Numbered from the stretch's first letter, positions 33,032 to 45,228 are shown. The stretch is DNA of 64,000 nt from Zingiber officinale (GCF_018446385.1 NC_056004.1:28774492-28838491), one strand, 5' to 3'. Translations and numbers: made by a program. Notes: a model not told the origin generated them from the letters alone.

Positions 33032-33870
33032 TGATCTAGTGGTAAGGACAGGGGACCCTCGGTGGCGGAAGGTCAATGACACGTGGAGGTCAAAGGTCAA
33101 GAGATTCAACCCTGAGACCTAACCGACCGGACTGAGAAAGCCGACCGGCCACCCGATCGACCGGACTGAGATGGCCGACCGGAAGACAACCCGACTAGGG
33201 TTTGGGTTTCCGATGCTCAAGGTAAAACGGTTTCAGCGCCGAGCAGGATGTCCGTTCGGCCGGGGCACAAGGCAACAAAGACAGGCAGGAGCAATCTCAT
33301 CCGAGCATATGACCAGGAGTCCTCCCAGTCGGACCGATACCTACAACTGGGGCAGAAGCGGTCGAACCGCTTCGCCCTGGAACAGACAGGAGGCGCCGGA
33401 AGATAAAGGAGACAGGGGATAACATCATCCTCGAGACATCTGCCGCCGACAGACAATAGGGTTGGTGGCCGAGCCGTACACAGGATCATACGGTGGAAGC
33501 TTCCACCGTCACATCCGGGATATGCTCGGACAATTGCGGAATGGCGTCAGAGGTACTTTTCTGACATGGACTCGTTAAGGTATGTTTGGGGAAGCGCGCT
33601 CGCATTGAGAAGCTTGCTCGCGCCTCCCCGGGGTCCTATATAAGGACCCCCAGACGTCAACGAAGGTATGCACAATCCTCACTGTAGCCACAGTTACGCT
33701 GCCTCTTTCATTTCTCGTTGTCTGATTTGAGCGTCGGAGGGCCGTTGCCGGGAAACCCCTCCCGGCTCGGCTTCTTTGCAGGTTCGCCGGAGATCTATAC
33801 CACCAGTTGGATCAGTAGCGGAGTGTGCCACGTCCCCAGCGTCCGTCGACTCAGCGCTCGGACAGGATCA
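33032..33870 (+). repeat. 3' LTR of Tat element B
   Basis: 839 bp, TGATC to GGATCA, matching 23304-24157 with small indels (for example near 33350-33365). TATA box at 33636-33644. Followed by the TTGGG target duplication. Confidence 0.9.
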
Positions 33871-34119
33871 TTGGGTATGTAACAAATTATGCGGAGGGAT
33901 GTGAGTGATGTAGATGGGATCTATCCCTCCTATATGACGGGAGTGACATCATCATTCTTGATAGAGTGAGACCACTAAGTGCATGGCCATGCCCAAATGA
34001 GTCAATATGAGATATTGAGCTCATTTGTCTAGAGTGAGTCTACTTGGAGTTCAAGATATAGATTGGTTAGAGGATGACACGGTCTATGCCTCAATTTAAT
34101 CAATCTAGATTAGGGCTGC

Positions 34120-34300
34120 AAACGAATCGAGCCGGCTCGCGAGCTTTTCGAGCCGGCTCGAAATATATTTGATTCGTATTCGAATTTATCGAATTCGAGC
34201 CGAACTCGAACATGTTCGATAAGGTTTCGAGCCGAATTCGAATCTATAACATTTTGTTCGAATATTCGCGAGCCGCTCGCGAGCTTTTGTATAATTTTAT
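34120..34300. repeat. Left subterminal motif cluster of hAT element
   Basis: Dense copies of TTCGAAT/ATTCGAA, TCGAGCC/GGCTCGA and GCGAGC(TTTT) lie within 180 bp of the left end. Subterminal repeats of this kind bind transposase in Ac-like elements; the assignment here is by analogy. Confidence 0.7.
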
Positions 34301-34559
34301 TATTTTCTAATATGTTATTCAATAAATGTATTGTAAATTTGTAATGGTTTTAAAACTTTGAACCTGATGACTGATGAGTAACGATTCTGCAATCATGCTT
34401 AATGGGTTAACAAATTGCGGGTTAATGGATTATGGGTTAACGGATAATAGTTCATGTTTATATTATAAGTTTATAACCTAATCCTTTTACAAACCGGCGA
34501 ACCCTAATCTTTTCCACAAAACAAGTGTGAAGACTGGCGGCGGAAGGTAGCTAGGGTTC

Positions 34560-35366
34560 TTGTCCAGCGATTGTGCTTCAAGTGCTTAGGATCTAGAGTT
34601 GGTGTTGGAGAAGGAGAAGGTGCTGGTGTTGGAGAAGGATCTAGAGTTGGTGTTGGAGAAGGAGAAGGCGCTGGGGGACTGCTTCTTCTGCGTTATCGAC
34701 GTCGAGAGTCGAGACTCGAGAGATTCTGATGGCTCTACTGCCTCCCCTTCCCCTCTGCTAGAAGATCAAGCGCAACTTCTCTTACTCTCACTGCTCGTGC
34801 CTACTGCCTCTTCTACGTTACCAGCGTCGAGAACTCCTGGTAGCTCTGCTGCCTCCCCCTCTGTCGGAAGATCAAGCACAGCCTTTTTTGCTCTCACTGC
34901 TTTTGCCAAAGGCCACACGGAAGCTCTCTTCACCCAGTGTACTTTTGCTTGGAAAAACCTAAGATGTATGTCTTTTTTTCCCTCAATCTCTATTTTTCTT
35001 TGAAGTACATAATGGATTCAACCCTTTTCATAGTTATTTTTTTATCATTTTTGGAAGGAATTATTTTCTTTTTTTTTCTTAATCTTTCTGTTTGTTTTTT
35101 TTCTTGAAGAAATAGTCTTTCGGTTTGTTTTTTTTCTTGAAGAAACAATAGTTAAATATTGATTTTTAATGCAATAATTGTTGATTTTGATAACTTTAGA
35201 GTTACAATTTTTCATATTTAAATACAGTAATATTTCCATGCAAGTTATTTGTGTAATTTATGCTTTATTCTTGAAGATATGTTGATTAGGATTTAGGATA
35301 CTTTGAATAATTTATTTCATTATTAATATTTTTTAGTTATACTTTCTCTTTTGATTTTCAAAGAAG
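34560..35366 (+). other. hAT leader region, with small tandem repeats
   Basis: 5' leader before the transposase. It has a short minisatellite at about 34588-34675 built from GTTGGTGTTGGAGAAGGA-type units, and two similar copies of a ~110-bp segment around 34730-34910 (CTGCCTCCCC...AGATCAAGC...CTCTCACTGCT). A 134-residue open frame crosses it (34599-35003) but looks like repeat translation. A GTATGT near 34968 and a pyrimidine-rich ...TTTTCAAAG near 35357 could be the ends of a leader intron. Confidence 0.5.
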
Positions 35367-37563
35367 ATGGTTGATTCTGCTCCAGCAGCAAATTCAGCTA
35401 TTCAAGCTTCATTAGATTCAAATGAAATCCCAGAACAAATCATAGATAAAGGGGATAGTGTAACTAATAATTTGATTGAGGATGGTAATTTGCTTCACAA
35501 GTCAAAGAAACAAAAAAGGTCTCTAGTATGGTCAGACATGATTGAGGTTGAGGATCCAAAAGGTGATAAGTACAAGTGTAAACATTGTAATCTATTCCTT
35601 GCAAAAATGAAGTCAGGTACTACAACACACTTAAAACGACACTTGGATCACTGTGCTAAACACTTGGAGTCTAAAAAGAAACTTGAAGATAAACTCAAAC
35701 AACAACAACTATTGTTAGGCTTCGAAAGTGTTGAAACAACTATGTCACCTTTATTAGTTGATGGGAAATTTTGTATGGAACGAATGAAAGAAGCAGCTGC
35801 CACATGGATCCTAATGCATGAACATCCATTTACATTATTAGAAGAAGAAGGTTTTAATATGTTTTGTAGACGTGGAATGCCTGAGTGGACCCGTATATCA
35901 CGAACAACAGCAAAAAAGAGTTGTTTTGCAATATATGAAGTCGAGAAAAAAAAATTACATGGTTTGTTGAAAAATGTAACAAAGATCAGCCTCACGACAG
36001 ATTTATGGAAGTCAAAAAATCAAAAAATAGAGTATATGGTTATCACTGGTCATTGGATTGACTCTTCATGGAAATTGAATAAACGCGTTCTTAATTTTTT
36101 TCATATTCCTCCTCCTCGTGGTGGTCCTCAAATTTCAGATACCCTTCTAAAGTGTGCAAGGGCATGGGAAATTGAAAATAAGATATATACTGTTTCCGTT
36201 GATAATGCAAGTGCTAATGATGCTGCAATTAAATATATGAAGCAAGATTTCTTGAAAATTAATACAAATCTGATTTGTGGGGGGAAATTATTCCATGTTC
36301 GATGTTGTGCACATATTTTAAATCTTATAGCTCAGGATGGCCTCAATGAAATTAAGGATATTGTTCATGTAATTCGTCAGAGTGTAGATTTCATTAGAAG
36401 AACAGATGCTAGACTCATTCAATTTGCTGAAATTGTGAAACAATTGAAGTTACAAGAAAGAAAATTGGTTGATGATTGTAAGACAAGATGGAATTCAACT
36501 TATGAGATGTTGAGAACAGCAATTGCTTTTAAAGAAGTTTTTTCAAGATTTAAAGATCGAGAACCTAGCTATATTCATTGTCCAACAGAAGATGATTGGG
36601 AGAAATTGCATAAAGTATTTTCAATTTTGAAAGTATTCTATGAAGCAACCAAAATTATTTCTGGAAGTGAATATCCTACTGCCAATCTTTTTCTAAATGA
36701 AGTCTATCGAGTAAAAGTAATCTTGGATGAGAAATCTTGTGATGAAGAAGAGTTTATTAGAAAAATGGTGCAAAAAATGAAGGAAAAGTTTGATAAATAT
36801 TGGGGTGAATGCAATTTATTAATGGCTGTTGGTTCAGTTTTGGATCCAAGATGCAAAATGCGAGTACTTGAATTCACTTTTCCTAAACTTTATAACTCAT
36901 TTGAAGCAGAAAGTAATATTAAAGAGGTCCAAAGGCTTTTGTATGCAATTTATAAGGAATATTCAGATACTGCTATTGAAAAGCTTCAAGGATCAAAAAG
37001 CAACTCTGAATCTCAAGATAGCAACACTGTAATTCAAAGTAATAGAGAACATACTACGTTTTCTTCTGGATGGACTGAATTCTCTTCTTATTTAAAAGAA
37101 ATTGAAATGGTACAACCTGAAAAATCTGAGTTGGATGTGTATCTAGAGGAAGGGTGTCATAGGCATAATCCAAATGATGCATTCGATGCTCTTGGTTGGT
37201 GGAAGCTCAATACATACAAATTTCCAGTGTTGTCAACTTTGGCTAGAGATATATTAGCAATACCCATTTCTACAGTAGCTTCAGAGGCAACTTTTAGTGC
37301 TGGAGGTCGTGTTATTGACAAGTATCGTGCTTCTTTAGCTCCTACAACAGTAGAAATGTTGATGTGCGGTGGAGATTGGTGTCGAAAGCGACATGGAGTG
37401 ACTAAAAAGTCTAAGGTATGATGTTAAAATATTTTGTTTATGTTTTTTTTGCTTCTAATCAGAAAATAAATTTAAAAATAAATGATACATTTTATCTTTA
37501 TTATTGTAGGTTGAAAAACAACATTTGACAATTGATTTACCTATAAATAAAGTTGATAATTAG
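35367..37563 (+). CDS. hAT transposase (BED finger, hAT dimerisation domain)
   Basis: The main frame has 684 codons from ATG at 35367 with no stop. A BED-type zinc finger lies at about 50-96 (C71, C74, H88, H92 or H95/C96 as likely ligands). The RNase H-fold core follows, with TTDLW (D212) and TVSVDNAS (D279) matching the first two catalytic Asp positions of hAT enzymes. The hAT C-terminal dimerisation block occupies about 587-675 (WWKLN...FPVLSTLARDILAIPIST, then SEATFSAGGRVID). The frame can end at 37421, or a GT (37417) to AG (37509) intron of 93 bases would extend it in phase by VEKQHLTIDLPINKVDN to the stop at 37563. The enzyme would cut and paste this element. It resembles domesticated RICESLEEPER-type proteins, but the TIRs and TSD show a real transposon. 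Confidence 0.92.
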
Positions 37564-38460
37564 AAGTTGAATGGTTATGTCACAGATTGAGGTATAGATT
37601 TAATTTTTAGCATTTTATATTTTGAGTTTGCTAACTTATTTAATCATTTATATATTTTATTTTTGAATTCTGCACAGATTGAAAAGATGGAAGCCTGGAA
37701 TCGTGGAAGTATAAAGCTTTTTTTATTTTCTAAAGTCTTTGTATTGTTTTGTGTAACATGAAAATGCAATGGCAGGTGAACTTTGGATGCAGTAAGAGGA
37801 ATGGAGAGCTTCTGGAATGACAAAAGGATGAAGAGCTTTGGAATAGAAGCATGAATGTGTAGCTTTGGAATGTAGTGGAAATGGAGATCTTCTGGAGTCT
37901 GGATTTGGGAGTTTGGGATGCATCAAGAGGAGGCTTCGTAATTAGTTGTTTTTTGGCCATTAATCTCATTTTAACTCAACTTTGTATGTGTTGAGTTGAA
38001 CTTCTATTTTGTCTATGTTATGAGCTTCTGGAGTGGGACTTGAGAATTTGGATTTGATGTGTATCATGATTATCTCATTGTGGCCATTATTCTACTTTAA
38101 AGACTAATCTCATTCTGTTTTGTAATTTTATTGTGTATAAGTGTATATGTTATATGTTGTTTACTTATTTAGACTTTATTTTTATTTTGTATATGTTATG
38201 TGTTGTGTAGCTTTTATTCTGTTTTGTATTTGTATTTTGTTCATGTTATGAAATTGTTGTCAGTATAAGTGTATATGTTATATGTTGTTTACTTGTTTAG
38301 ACTTTATTTTTATTTTGTATATGTTATGTGTTGTGTAGCTTTTATTCTGTTTTGTATTTGTATTTTGTTCATGTTATGAAATTGTTGTGTATTTGTTATG
38401 TGGTTTTATTTTTATTGTACTGCACATAATTTTAATTTGAATATGACAAAATTTAGATTC
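37564..38460 (+). other. hAT 3' region with 128-bp tandem duplication
   Basis: Noncoding and T-rich. A ~128-bp segment starting TATAAGTGTATATG at 38136 recurs at 38264 almost unchanged, a direct tandem duplication. Upstream (37790-37930) are GGAATG/GGAGAG/CTTCTGGA phrases with no clear meaning. Confidence 0.7.
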
Positions 38461-38700
38461 GAATAATTCGAATCGAACTCAAACTTAAGACATTTCTAGT
38501 TAAAAGTTCGATTCTGCTCGAATTAATATTCGAATAATTCGAATCGAATTCGAGCTCGAATCCTATTTCGAATCGAATTCGAGCTAAAGTTATTAGTATT
38601 TTCGAGCTTCGAATCGAATTCGAACATTATATATATATTTCGAGTTCGAATTCGAATATTAATATTTTTACATTATTCGGTTCGATTCGGCTCGTTTGCA
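38455..38700. repeat. Right subterminal motif cluster of hAT element
   Basis: At least ten copies of ATTCGAA/TTCGAAT and GAATTCGAGC crowd the last 250 bp, mirroring the left cluster. Likely transposase-binding repeats. Confidence 0.7.
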
Positions 38701-39749
38701 CCCCTAATCTAGATGTCAAGGATAGAAGGACATTATCATATATTGTAAGGGTCACAATTAGTAGTCACAAGGTGATGTTGGATCTCAATATTCTTGTAAC
38801 TTGGGTAGTAATGATGTGTTGCTAGATACCGCTCATTACTTATGTTTCTAAATGAGTTTAGGAGCATTGCCAATGTTACAAGAACCTATAGGGTCACACA
38901 CAAAGGGCAATTAGATGGAGAATAGGTTCATATGATGAACCAAGAGGAGTAGGTTCATGTGATGAACCAAATTGGATTAAGAGTAATCCAAATTAGACCA
39001 ATTGAGTTGGACTCAACTTGATTCATGTGTTGAATGAGTCTAATTTAGATTATGACTCATTGAATCAATTTAGTTTAATGAATAGAGATTCATAAAATCG
39101 AATTGGCTTGAATCAATGGTTAGATTTGATCAACCATGGGAGAATTTAAGTTAAGTTTGACTTGACATGAGAGGGAAGATGAAGAGTCAAGTTTGGCTTA
39201 ACCTTGACTTGACCAAATGTCATGTCATTGTGACTTGGCATAGGGCCGGCCAATGATGATGTGCCACATCATCAAGGCAACTTCATGGTATGCCACCTCA
39301 TGAGGGAAACCAAGAGCCTTGACTCTTGATATTCCATGGAGGTTACAAACTCACATTGAAGTGGTCGGCCACTTAAGAGGAGGGAATAAGTGCAATTGAG
39401 TCCTAATTAATTCCTTCTTCTTCCTCCTCTCTTCTCTCCCTCTCATCCTTGCCGAGATTCCTTGGGGTGCTAGCACACTCTAAGGTTTCCTCTCCATCTC
39501 TTGTTCGTGTGGATACTTCTAGAGGTGTGTACACTTGAACACACTTGAGATCCGAAGAACCCTTGGACGAGCGGGATTTGTGAAGGGCTTTGCTTCAAAG
39601 GTATACTCCTTAACATGTAGATCTAAAGTAGATCTAGAGTAGAAAATTAAGTACACGAAAAATTTTATCTTCGCACGAATCCAGTGGCTAAGAACTTTGG
39701 GGTTTCCGCAACGCAAAAAGCGATTTTTGCGGCTCGAAAGTTCTAATAG

Positions 39750-39763
39750 TGGTATCAGAGCCA
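39750..39763 (+). promoter_or_regulatory. Primer-binding site of copia C
   Basis: TGGTATCAGAGCCA starts one base after the LTR end CTAATAG; tRNA-Met type. Confidence 0.88.
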
Positions 39764-41257
39764 CGTGCGAAGTGTGTACTTGTTTTGTTTTTGTTTTTAC
39801 GGCAAAAATTCAGATCTGTAAGTTTCTGTAACTTTACTATTTTATAGATTTTATGGGTATTTTTCTAGTAGAGGCGAAGCAACAAGTGTTAGGACACTTG
39901 TAGGCTTCGACTACCGAGAAAAACTTTCCGAAACGGCAAGGTCCCGCCCTAATTGTTTTGGGACAGCGGCTTAAGGCACTGTAAGATCGTAGTAGGACAC
40001 TCGTGAGACTTATTTCGTAAGAAGGGGTGCTGTCCCTAACCCCGCAAGGGGCATTGTCCCGCGATCGCGCCCGAAAATCGCTAAACAGGACCGTCGGGAA
40101 ATTTTAACTCATAAAATTGTAAAAACAGTAGTAAAATTATAGAAATTTATGTAAAATACTTAATTTAGAATTATGTATGATTTTGTGATGGTCATAGCCC
40201 CAAAACCCAATTTGATTGGACTAAATGTGTTGTAATTCATAATATGGCATGCGCGCCATTTTGTGTGATGTGCGTGTTGTATATATTATGCGACCTACGT
40301 GTCGTACCTCCCTCATTTTAATTTCCTATTGTAAATAGATTTTTAGACTCGAATGTAACTCGAGTTTCATATCTGTAATGTACAAAAAATGGAGCGGTGG
40401 AAGGTCCACTCGAGAAGGAACGACAAGGAGGGTGCGAGCAACACATGGTGGTCAAAAGGAGGAGCTTGAAGAAGTTGTTGACCCTAGGTTGACCGTCCGA
40501 TCTTCTCATTGGCTTGAGAAGAACGTAGTAGGGCCATGACCTAATCAAAATTTAATTATTCATTACTTGTGTGTATGATGCATGCTAGTGTAGGATAATT
40601 AGTGCCTTGATGCGTATAAGATGCAAATCCATGATTAGATTAGATCTTAATCGAGTTAACTCGAAATGCCTACCAAGTCTTGATACCCATTACTACCTCG
40701 ATCATTTGTTGTTGTTGAATCTGCCAAAGCAAAGCAACACATATTATCTTGGTAGGGTGCGGAGGGACAATCTTGGTCCCGCCTATCAAGGCTTGGGTGA
40801 GTACAAACTCAATTAGATTGAATATAACTAGTTAACCCAATTGAATCGAGTATAACTATAGGCATTTTCCAATTGTTGGACGATAGGATAAAAATCACAT
40901 TTATACTAAATCTTGGGCGATTTAGCCAAAGCTAACTCAAGTTTTAATGTAAATGAGATTTTTGATCCTATAAACAAGAGTTGTATAGAGATGCAATTAA
41001 TAATTAGTTATCTACCGATCTTACTAAGTCTTGGGCGATTTAGCCAAAGCTAACTCAAAGCGTAGTATGATGTGGATCTTGTCCCGTAAGAATTATAGCT
41101 AATCGGGTAGAATCTAGTAAGTGTTGTTTAACCACATCCATGACTTGATTTTACAAAAATTCTATAATTCAGTGGGAGTATCATTTAATTAAAGACCTAA
41201 TTAAATGATTAGTGGAATATGATATTTATTTTCTGCATTTTTATGTTGTAGATTGTT
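39764..41257 (+). other. Long untranslated leader of copia C
   Basis: About 1.5 kb between primer site and gag without a believable frame. A phrase 'AAATCTTGGGCGATTTAGCCAAAGCTAACTC' (quoted here only as its landmark GCGATTTAGCCAAAGC) occurs twice, near 40916 and 41034, and GTTAACTCG-type motifs recur. Such long leaders occur in some copia lineages. Confidence 0.6.
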
Positions 41258-41938
41258 ATGTCGACAAACACGAACACCTTCTCTCTGCGTTTTGTTCTTG
41301 ATAAGGACAAGCTCAATGGAGCTAATTTCCTAGACTGGTACAGGAATCTGAGAATCGTTCTTACACAAGAACGAAAACTGTGCGTCCTGGAGCAGCCCAT
41401 TCCCGAGGCACCTCCTGCCACTGCCACGCGAGCTAATCGAGATGCTTATAAGAAGCATCAAGACGACGCATTAGATGTGTCATGCCTCATGCTCGCAACC
41501 ATGAACTCTGAGCTTCAGAAGCAACACGAGTTGATGGGTGCTTATGATATGGTTGAACATCTTCGTCAACTATATCAAGGACAAGCGAGACACGAGAGAT
41601 TCGAGATCTCCAAGGCACTGTTTCAGTGCAAAATGCAAGATGGGACTCCTGTAGGACCATATGTGCTCAAGATGATTGGGTACATAGAAAATCTACAGAG
41701 GTTGGGATTCCCACTTGGCCAAGAGCTGGCCACTGACTTGATCTTACAATCCTTGCCAGAGAGCTACAGTCAATTTGTCATGAACTACAACATGAACGAA
41801 ATTGACAAGCCACTACCTGAGATGCTAAGCATGTTGAGAACTGCTGAGCTAAACCTTAAGAAGGTAAAGCCCAACTCCATTTTGATGGTGCAAAAGCATA
41901 AAGGCAAAGGCAAGCCTAAAGGTAAGGTAAAGTCCTAA
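41258..41938 (+). CDS. gag: Copia C Gag, truncated by a stop
   Basis: A 226-residue frame from MSTNTNTFSLRFVLDKDKLN, with the copia gag helical pattern (GANFLDWYRNLRIVL at about 22-36, LGQELATDLILQSLPESYSQF in the second half, read here in part). It ends at TAA in the Lys/Gly-rich stretch KGKGKPKGKVKS. Beyond the stop the frame continues into a zinc knuckle (CFHCGQTENWKRNC at about 41995-42036) in which the expected His is Asn. The stop and the lost ligand both disable it. Confidence 0.8.
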   Translation: MSTNTNTFSLRFVLDKDKLNGANFLDWYRNLRIVLTQERKLCVLEQPIPEAPPATATRANRDAYKKHQDDALDVSCLMLATMNSELQKQHELMGAYDMVEHLRQLYQGQARHERFEISKALFQCKMQDGTPVGPYVLKMIGYIENLQRLGFPLGQELATDLILQSLPESYSQFVMNYNMNEIDKPLPEMLSMLRTAELNLKKVKPNSILMVQKHKGKGKPKGKVKS

Positions 41939-44900
41939 GCCAAGGGCAAAGGCAAGGCACTAAAACCTAAAGGAGGGGTTGCCAAGGATGCTACCTGCTT
42001 CCACTGCGGTCAGACCGAGAACTGGAAGAGGAACTGCAAAGTTTACCTAGAAGATCTTAAGAAGAAGAGAAGTGAGACTTCTACTTCAGGTATATATGTT
42101 ATAGAAGTTAATCTCTCTATTTCTTCATCATGAGTATTAGATACCGGATGTGCTTCTCACATTTGTACTAATGTGCAGGCGTTAAGAAATAGTAAAACAT
42201 TGACGAAGGGCGAGGTGGACCTACGAGTAGGCAATGGAGCACGGGTTGCTGTTGTTGCTGTAGGGACTTACTTTCTATCTCTGCCCTCTGAGCTTGTACT
42301 AGAATTAAATGAATGTTGTTATGTGTCTGCTTTTATTAAGAACATAATTTTAGTTTCTTGTTTGGACAAGAAAGGCTTTTCGTTTATCATAAAGAACAAA
42401 TGTTGTTCTGTCTATTTAAACGATATGTTCTATTGTAGCGCACCTCTGATGAACGGACTCTATATTCTAGACTTAGAGAACCCCATCTATAATATAAATA
42501 CCAAAAGGTTCAAATCAAATGAAATGAACCAAACCTATCTCTAGCATTGTCGCTTAGGTCATATAAATGACAAACGCTTATCCCAGCTCCATAAAGATGG
42601 TTTGCTGGACTCATTTGATTTTGAATCATATGAGACATGCGAGTCATGCCTACTGGGCAAGATGACCAAGACTCCCTTTAGTGGACACAGCGAAAGAGCG
42701 GCTGGCTTGTTAGGACTTATACATAGTGATGTATGTGGCTCTTTCAATGTCGCTGCCAGAGGTGGTTATAGGTACTTCATTACCTTTACTGATGACTTCA
42801 GTAGATATGCTTCTGTGTATTTGATGACACATAAGTCAGAATCCTTTGAAAAGTTCAAAGCATTCAAGAATGAAGTACAAAACTAGCTTGGCAAGAGTAT
42901 TAAGATACTTCGATCAGATCGAGGTGGTGAATACCTTAGCCATGAGTTTCGTGACTATCTAGCTGAGTGTGAGATTCTATCCCAACTCACTCCTCCTGGA
43001 ACACCACAGTGGAATGGTGTATCTGAAAGGAGAAATCGTACCCTATTAGATATGGTGCGATCTATGATGAGTCACACAGATCTTCCTATATCTCTTTGGG
43101 GCTATGCTCTAGACACAGCAACCTTCATTCTCAACCGTGTTCCATCCAAGGCTGTGATAAAGACACCATATAAGATATGGACTGGGAGAAATGTCCAAGT
43201 GTCTTTTATCAGGATTTGGGGTTGTGAGGCTTACGTTCGACATCAAGTCTTGGACAAACTGGGACCCAAATCCGATAAGTGATATTTCATTGGATATCCC
43301 AAGGAAACGAAGGGATATTACTTCTACATTCCCAGTCAACACAAAGTAGTTGTGGCTAAGACTGGGGTATTTCTAGAAAGGGATTTTGTTTCTAGAAAAA
43401 CTAGTGGGAGTACGTTCAATCTTAAAGAAGTTTAGGATGTGGACCATAACACTGAAGCCTTGATGGAAGTTGAACTGGAACCACAAAGTGTTGTGGATGA
43501 TGAGATTATTCCACAAGGAGTTGAGGAACAATAACCAGTTCAAGTAGACATACCTCTTCACAGGTCTGATAGGGTACGTCGTCAGCCTGAGAGATACTCA
43601 TTTATCTTGTCTGACCATGATGACATTATGCTCATTGAGAATGAGCCTACCTCTTATCGGGAAGCTGTGATGAGCCCAAATACTGAGAAATGGTTTGAGG
43701 CCATGAGATCCGAGATGGAATCCATGTACACCAACCAAGTATGGACTTTGGTTGATCCACCTGAAGGGGTCAAACCCATTGGGTGTAAGTGGGTCTTTAA
43801 AAGAAAGACTGACATGGATGGACATATATAAGGGTCATCTGGTAGTTAAAGGTTTCAAGCAAATTTATGGTATTGACTATGATGAAACTTTTTCTCCAGT
43901 AGCGATGTTTAAGTCCATTCGGATCATGCTTGCTATTGCAGCATACCACGATTATGAGATCTGGCAGATGGATGTCAAAATCGCGTTTCTGAATGGAAAC
44001 TTGCTCGAGGATGTGTACATGACACAACCTGAGGGTTTTGTAGATGCACAACATACTGGCAGAGTATGCAAGCTGCATAAGTCCATTTATGGACTAAAAC
44101 AAGCTTCTCGGAGCTGGAATCTTCGATTCGATGATGCAATCAAATAGTTTGGTTTCATCAAGAATGAAGATGAACCCTGTGTCTACAAGAAGGTTGTAGG
44201 GAACACAGTTGTCTTCCTTGTGTTGTATGTGGATGACATACTACTCATTGGGAACGACATCCCTTTGCTGCAGTCTGTAAAGATTTAGCTAGGGGAATTG
44301 TTTCTCAATGAAGGAACTTAGGTGAAGCAGCCCGTATTCTAGGCATAAAGATCTATAGAGATAGATCTAAGAGATTGCTTGGCCTAAGTCAGAATACATA
44401 TATTGACAATGTATTACTACGGTTTGCCATGCAGAATTCCAAGAAAGGATTTCTGCCGATGTTACATGGTATGAGTCTTTCGAAGACTCAAAGTCCCTCT
44501 TCTAGAGAGGAGAGAGACCGCATGGACAAGATCCCTTATGCTTTAGCCATAGGATCTATCATGTACGCCATGCAATGTACTCATCCTGATGTTTCGTATG
44601 CTTTGAGCATGACGAGCAAATATCAATCAGATCCAGGTGAAGGTCACTGGATAGCGGTCAAGAACATTCTTAAGTACTTGAGGACTAAAGAATATTTCTT
44701 GATATATGGAGGTGATGACGGGCTAGCTGTAAAGAGTTATAGTGATGCCATCTTCCAAACTGACTAGGATGATTATAGATCACAGTCTGGGTTCGTGTTT
44801 TGCTTAAATGGTGGTGTTGTGAGCTGGAAGAGTTCGAAGCAGGACACAGTTGCTGATTCTACAACAGAGGTCGAGTATATTGCTGCATCAGAAGTAGCAA

Positions 44901-45214
44901 AGGAGGTAGTTTGGATCCGCAAGTTCATTACTGAGCTTGGGGTGGTTCCTAGCATAGCCGATCCTATAGAGCTCTATTGTGACAACAATGGAGCAATTGC
45001 ACAGGCTAAGGAACCTCGCTCACACCAGCGGACCAAACACATACTACGACGCTTCCATCTCATTCGAGAGATTATCGATAGAGGAGATGTGAAGATTTGT
45101 AGAGTACCCACAGAGGCTAACATCGCTGATCCCTTGACCAAGGCTTTGGCACAGAGAAAGCATGATAGTCACACTAGGTCATTGGGCCTTAGAGCCTACA
45201 CTGATTGGCACTAG
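41939..45214 (+). pseudogene. pol: Copia C pol (protease, integrase, RT, RNase H)
   Basis: The order is the Ty1/copia one. Protease active site VLDTGCASHIC (the expected Trp before it is a TGA), at about 42137. Integrase: HCRLGH...CESCLLGKMTKTPF zinc region, then the core LIHSDVCGSFNV, ITFTDDFSRY, LRSDRGGEY and PQWNGVSERRNRTL, the D-D-E set. RT: WVFKRKTD, VKIAFLNGNL, YGLKQASRSWN and LYVDDILLIGND. RNase [27 protein letters not shown] and [13 protein letters not shown]. About ten stops or shifts (among them 42541, 42886, 43282, 43434, 43831, 44147 and 44767) make it dead, although the motifs are well kept. Confidence 0.9.
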
Positions 45215-45228
45215 TGCTAGTGGAAGAT

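Larger units (their letters stand above)
23304..33870 (+). mobile_element. Tat-like Ty3/gypsy element B lacking pol, with TSD
   Basis: The LTRs at 23304-24157 and 33032-33870 are flanked by the 5-bp duplication TTGGG (23299-23303 and 33871-33875). The interior holds a gypsy primer-binding site, a partial gag, a 64-bp tandem array, and an antisense gene interrupted by element I. Protease, RT, RNase H and integrase are missing altogether: gag stops at 25180 and the 3' UTR-type array begins within about ten bases. Element B is therefore a deletion derivative that would need another element's enzymes. Confidence 0.92.
34111..38706 (+). mobile_element. Complete hAT DNA transposon, with TIRs and 8-bp TSD
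   Basis: A 4596-bp element flanked by the 8-bp duplication ATCTAGAT (34103-34110 and 38707-38714). Terminal inverted repeats: TAGGGCTGCAAACGA at the left and, inverted, TAGGGGTGCAAACGA at the right. It encodes an intact hAT transposase. Eight-base duplications, short TAGGG...-type ends and this transposase are diagnostic of the hAT superfamily (Ac/Tam3 relatives). It sits inside the 5' LTR of copia C and shows no internal damage, so it may be autonomous. Confidence 0.95.
22752..39748 (+). repeat. 5' LTR of copia C (split in three)
   Basis: The LTR pieces are 22752-23303, 33876-34110 and 38715-39748. The start is TGTTAG and the end before the primer-binding site is CTAATA, so the 3' dinucleotide is TA rather than CA, either a mutation or a non-canonical end. 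The element's own sequence resumes exactly after each target duplication. Confidence 0.82.

Noticed and set aside
34599..35003. 134-codon frame upstream of the hAT transposase
   Set aside because: Begins in a GTTGGTGTTGGAGAAGGA minisatellite and crosses a duplicated Ser/Leu-rich segment; no domain, probably leader sequence.
35367..37421. Domesticated host gene (RICESLEEPER-like) in place of a transposon gene
   Set aside because: Matched TIRs, subterminal repeats and an exact 8-bp TSD show it is carried by a complete transposon.
39750..39763. tRNA gene signal (tRNA-Met-like 3' sequence; also at 8553, 29042 and 45762)
   Set aside because: Only the 12-14-base complement of the tRNA 3' end is present, directly after an LTR; these are primer-binding sites.
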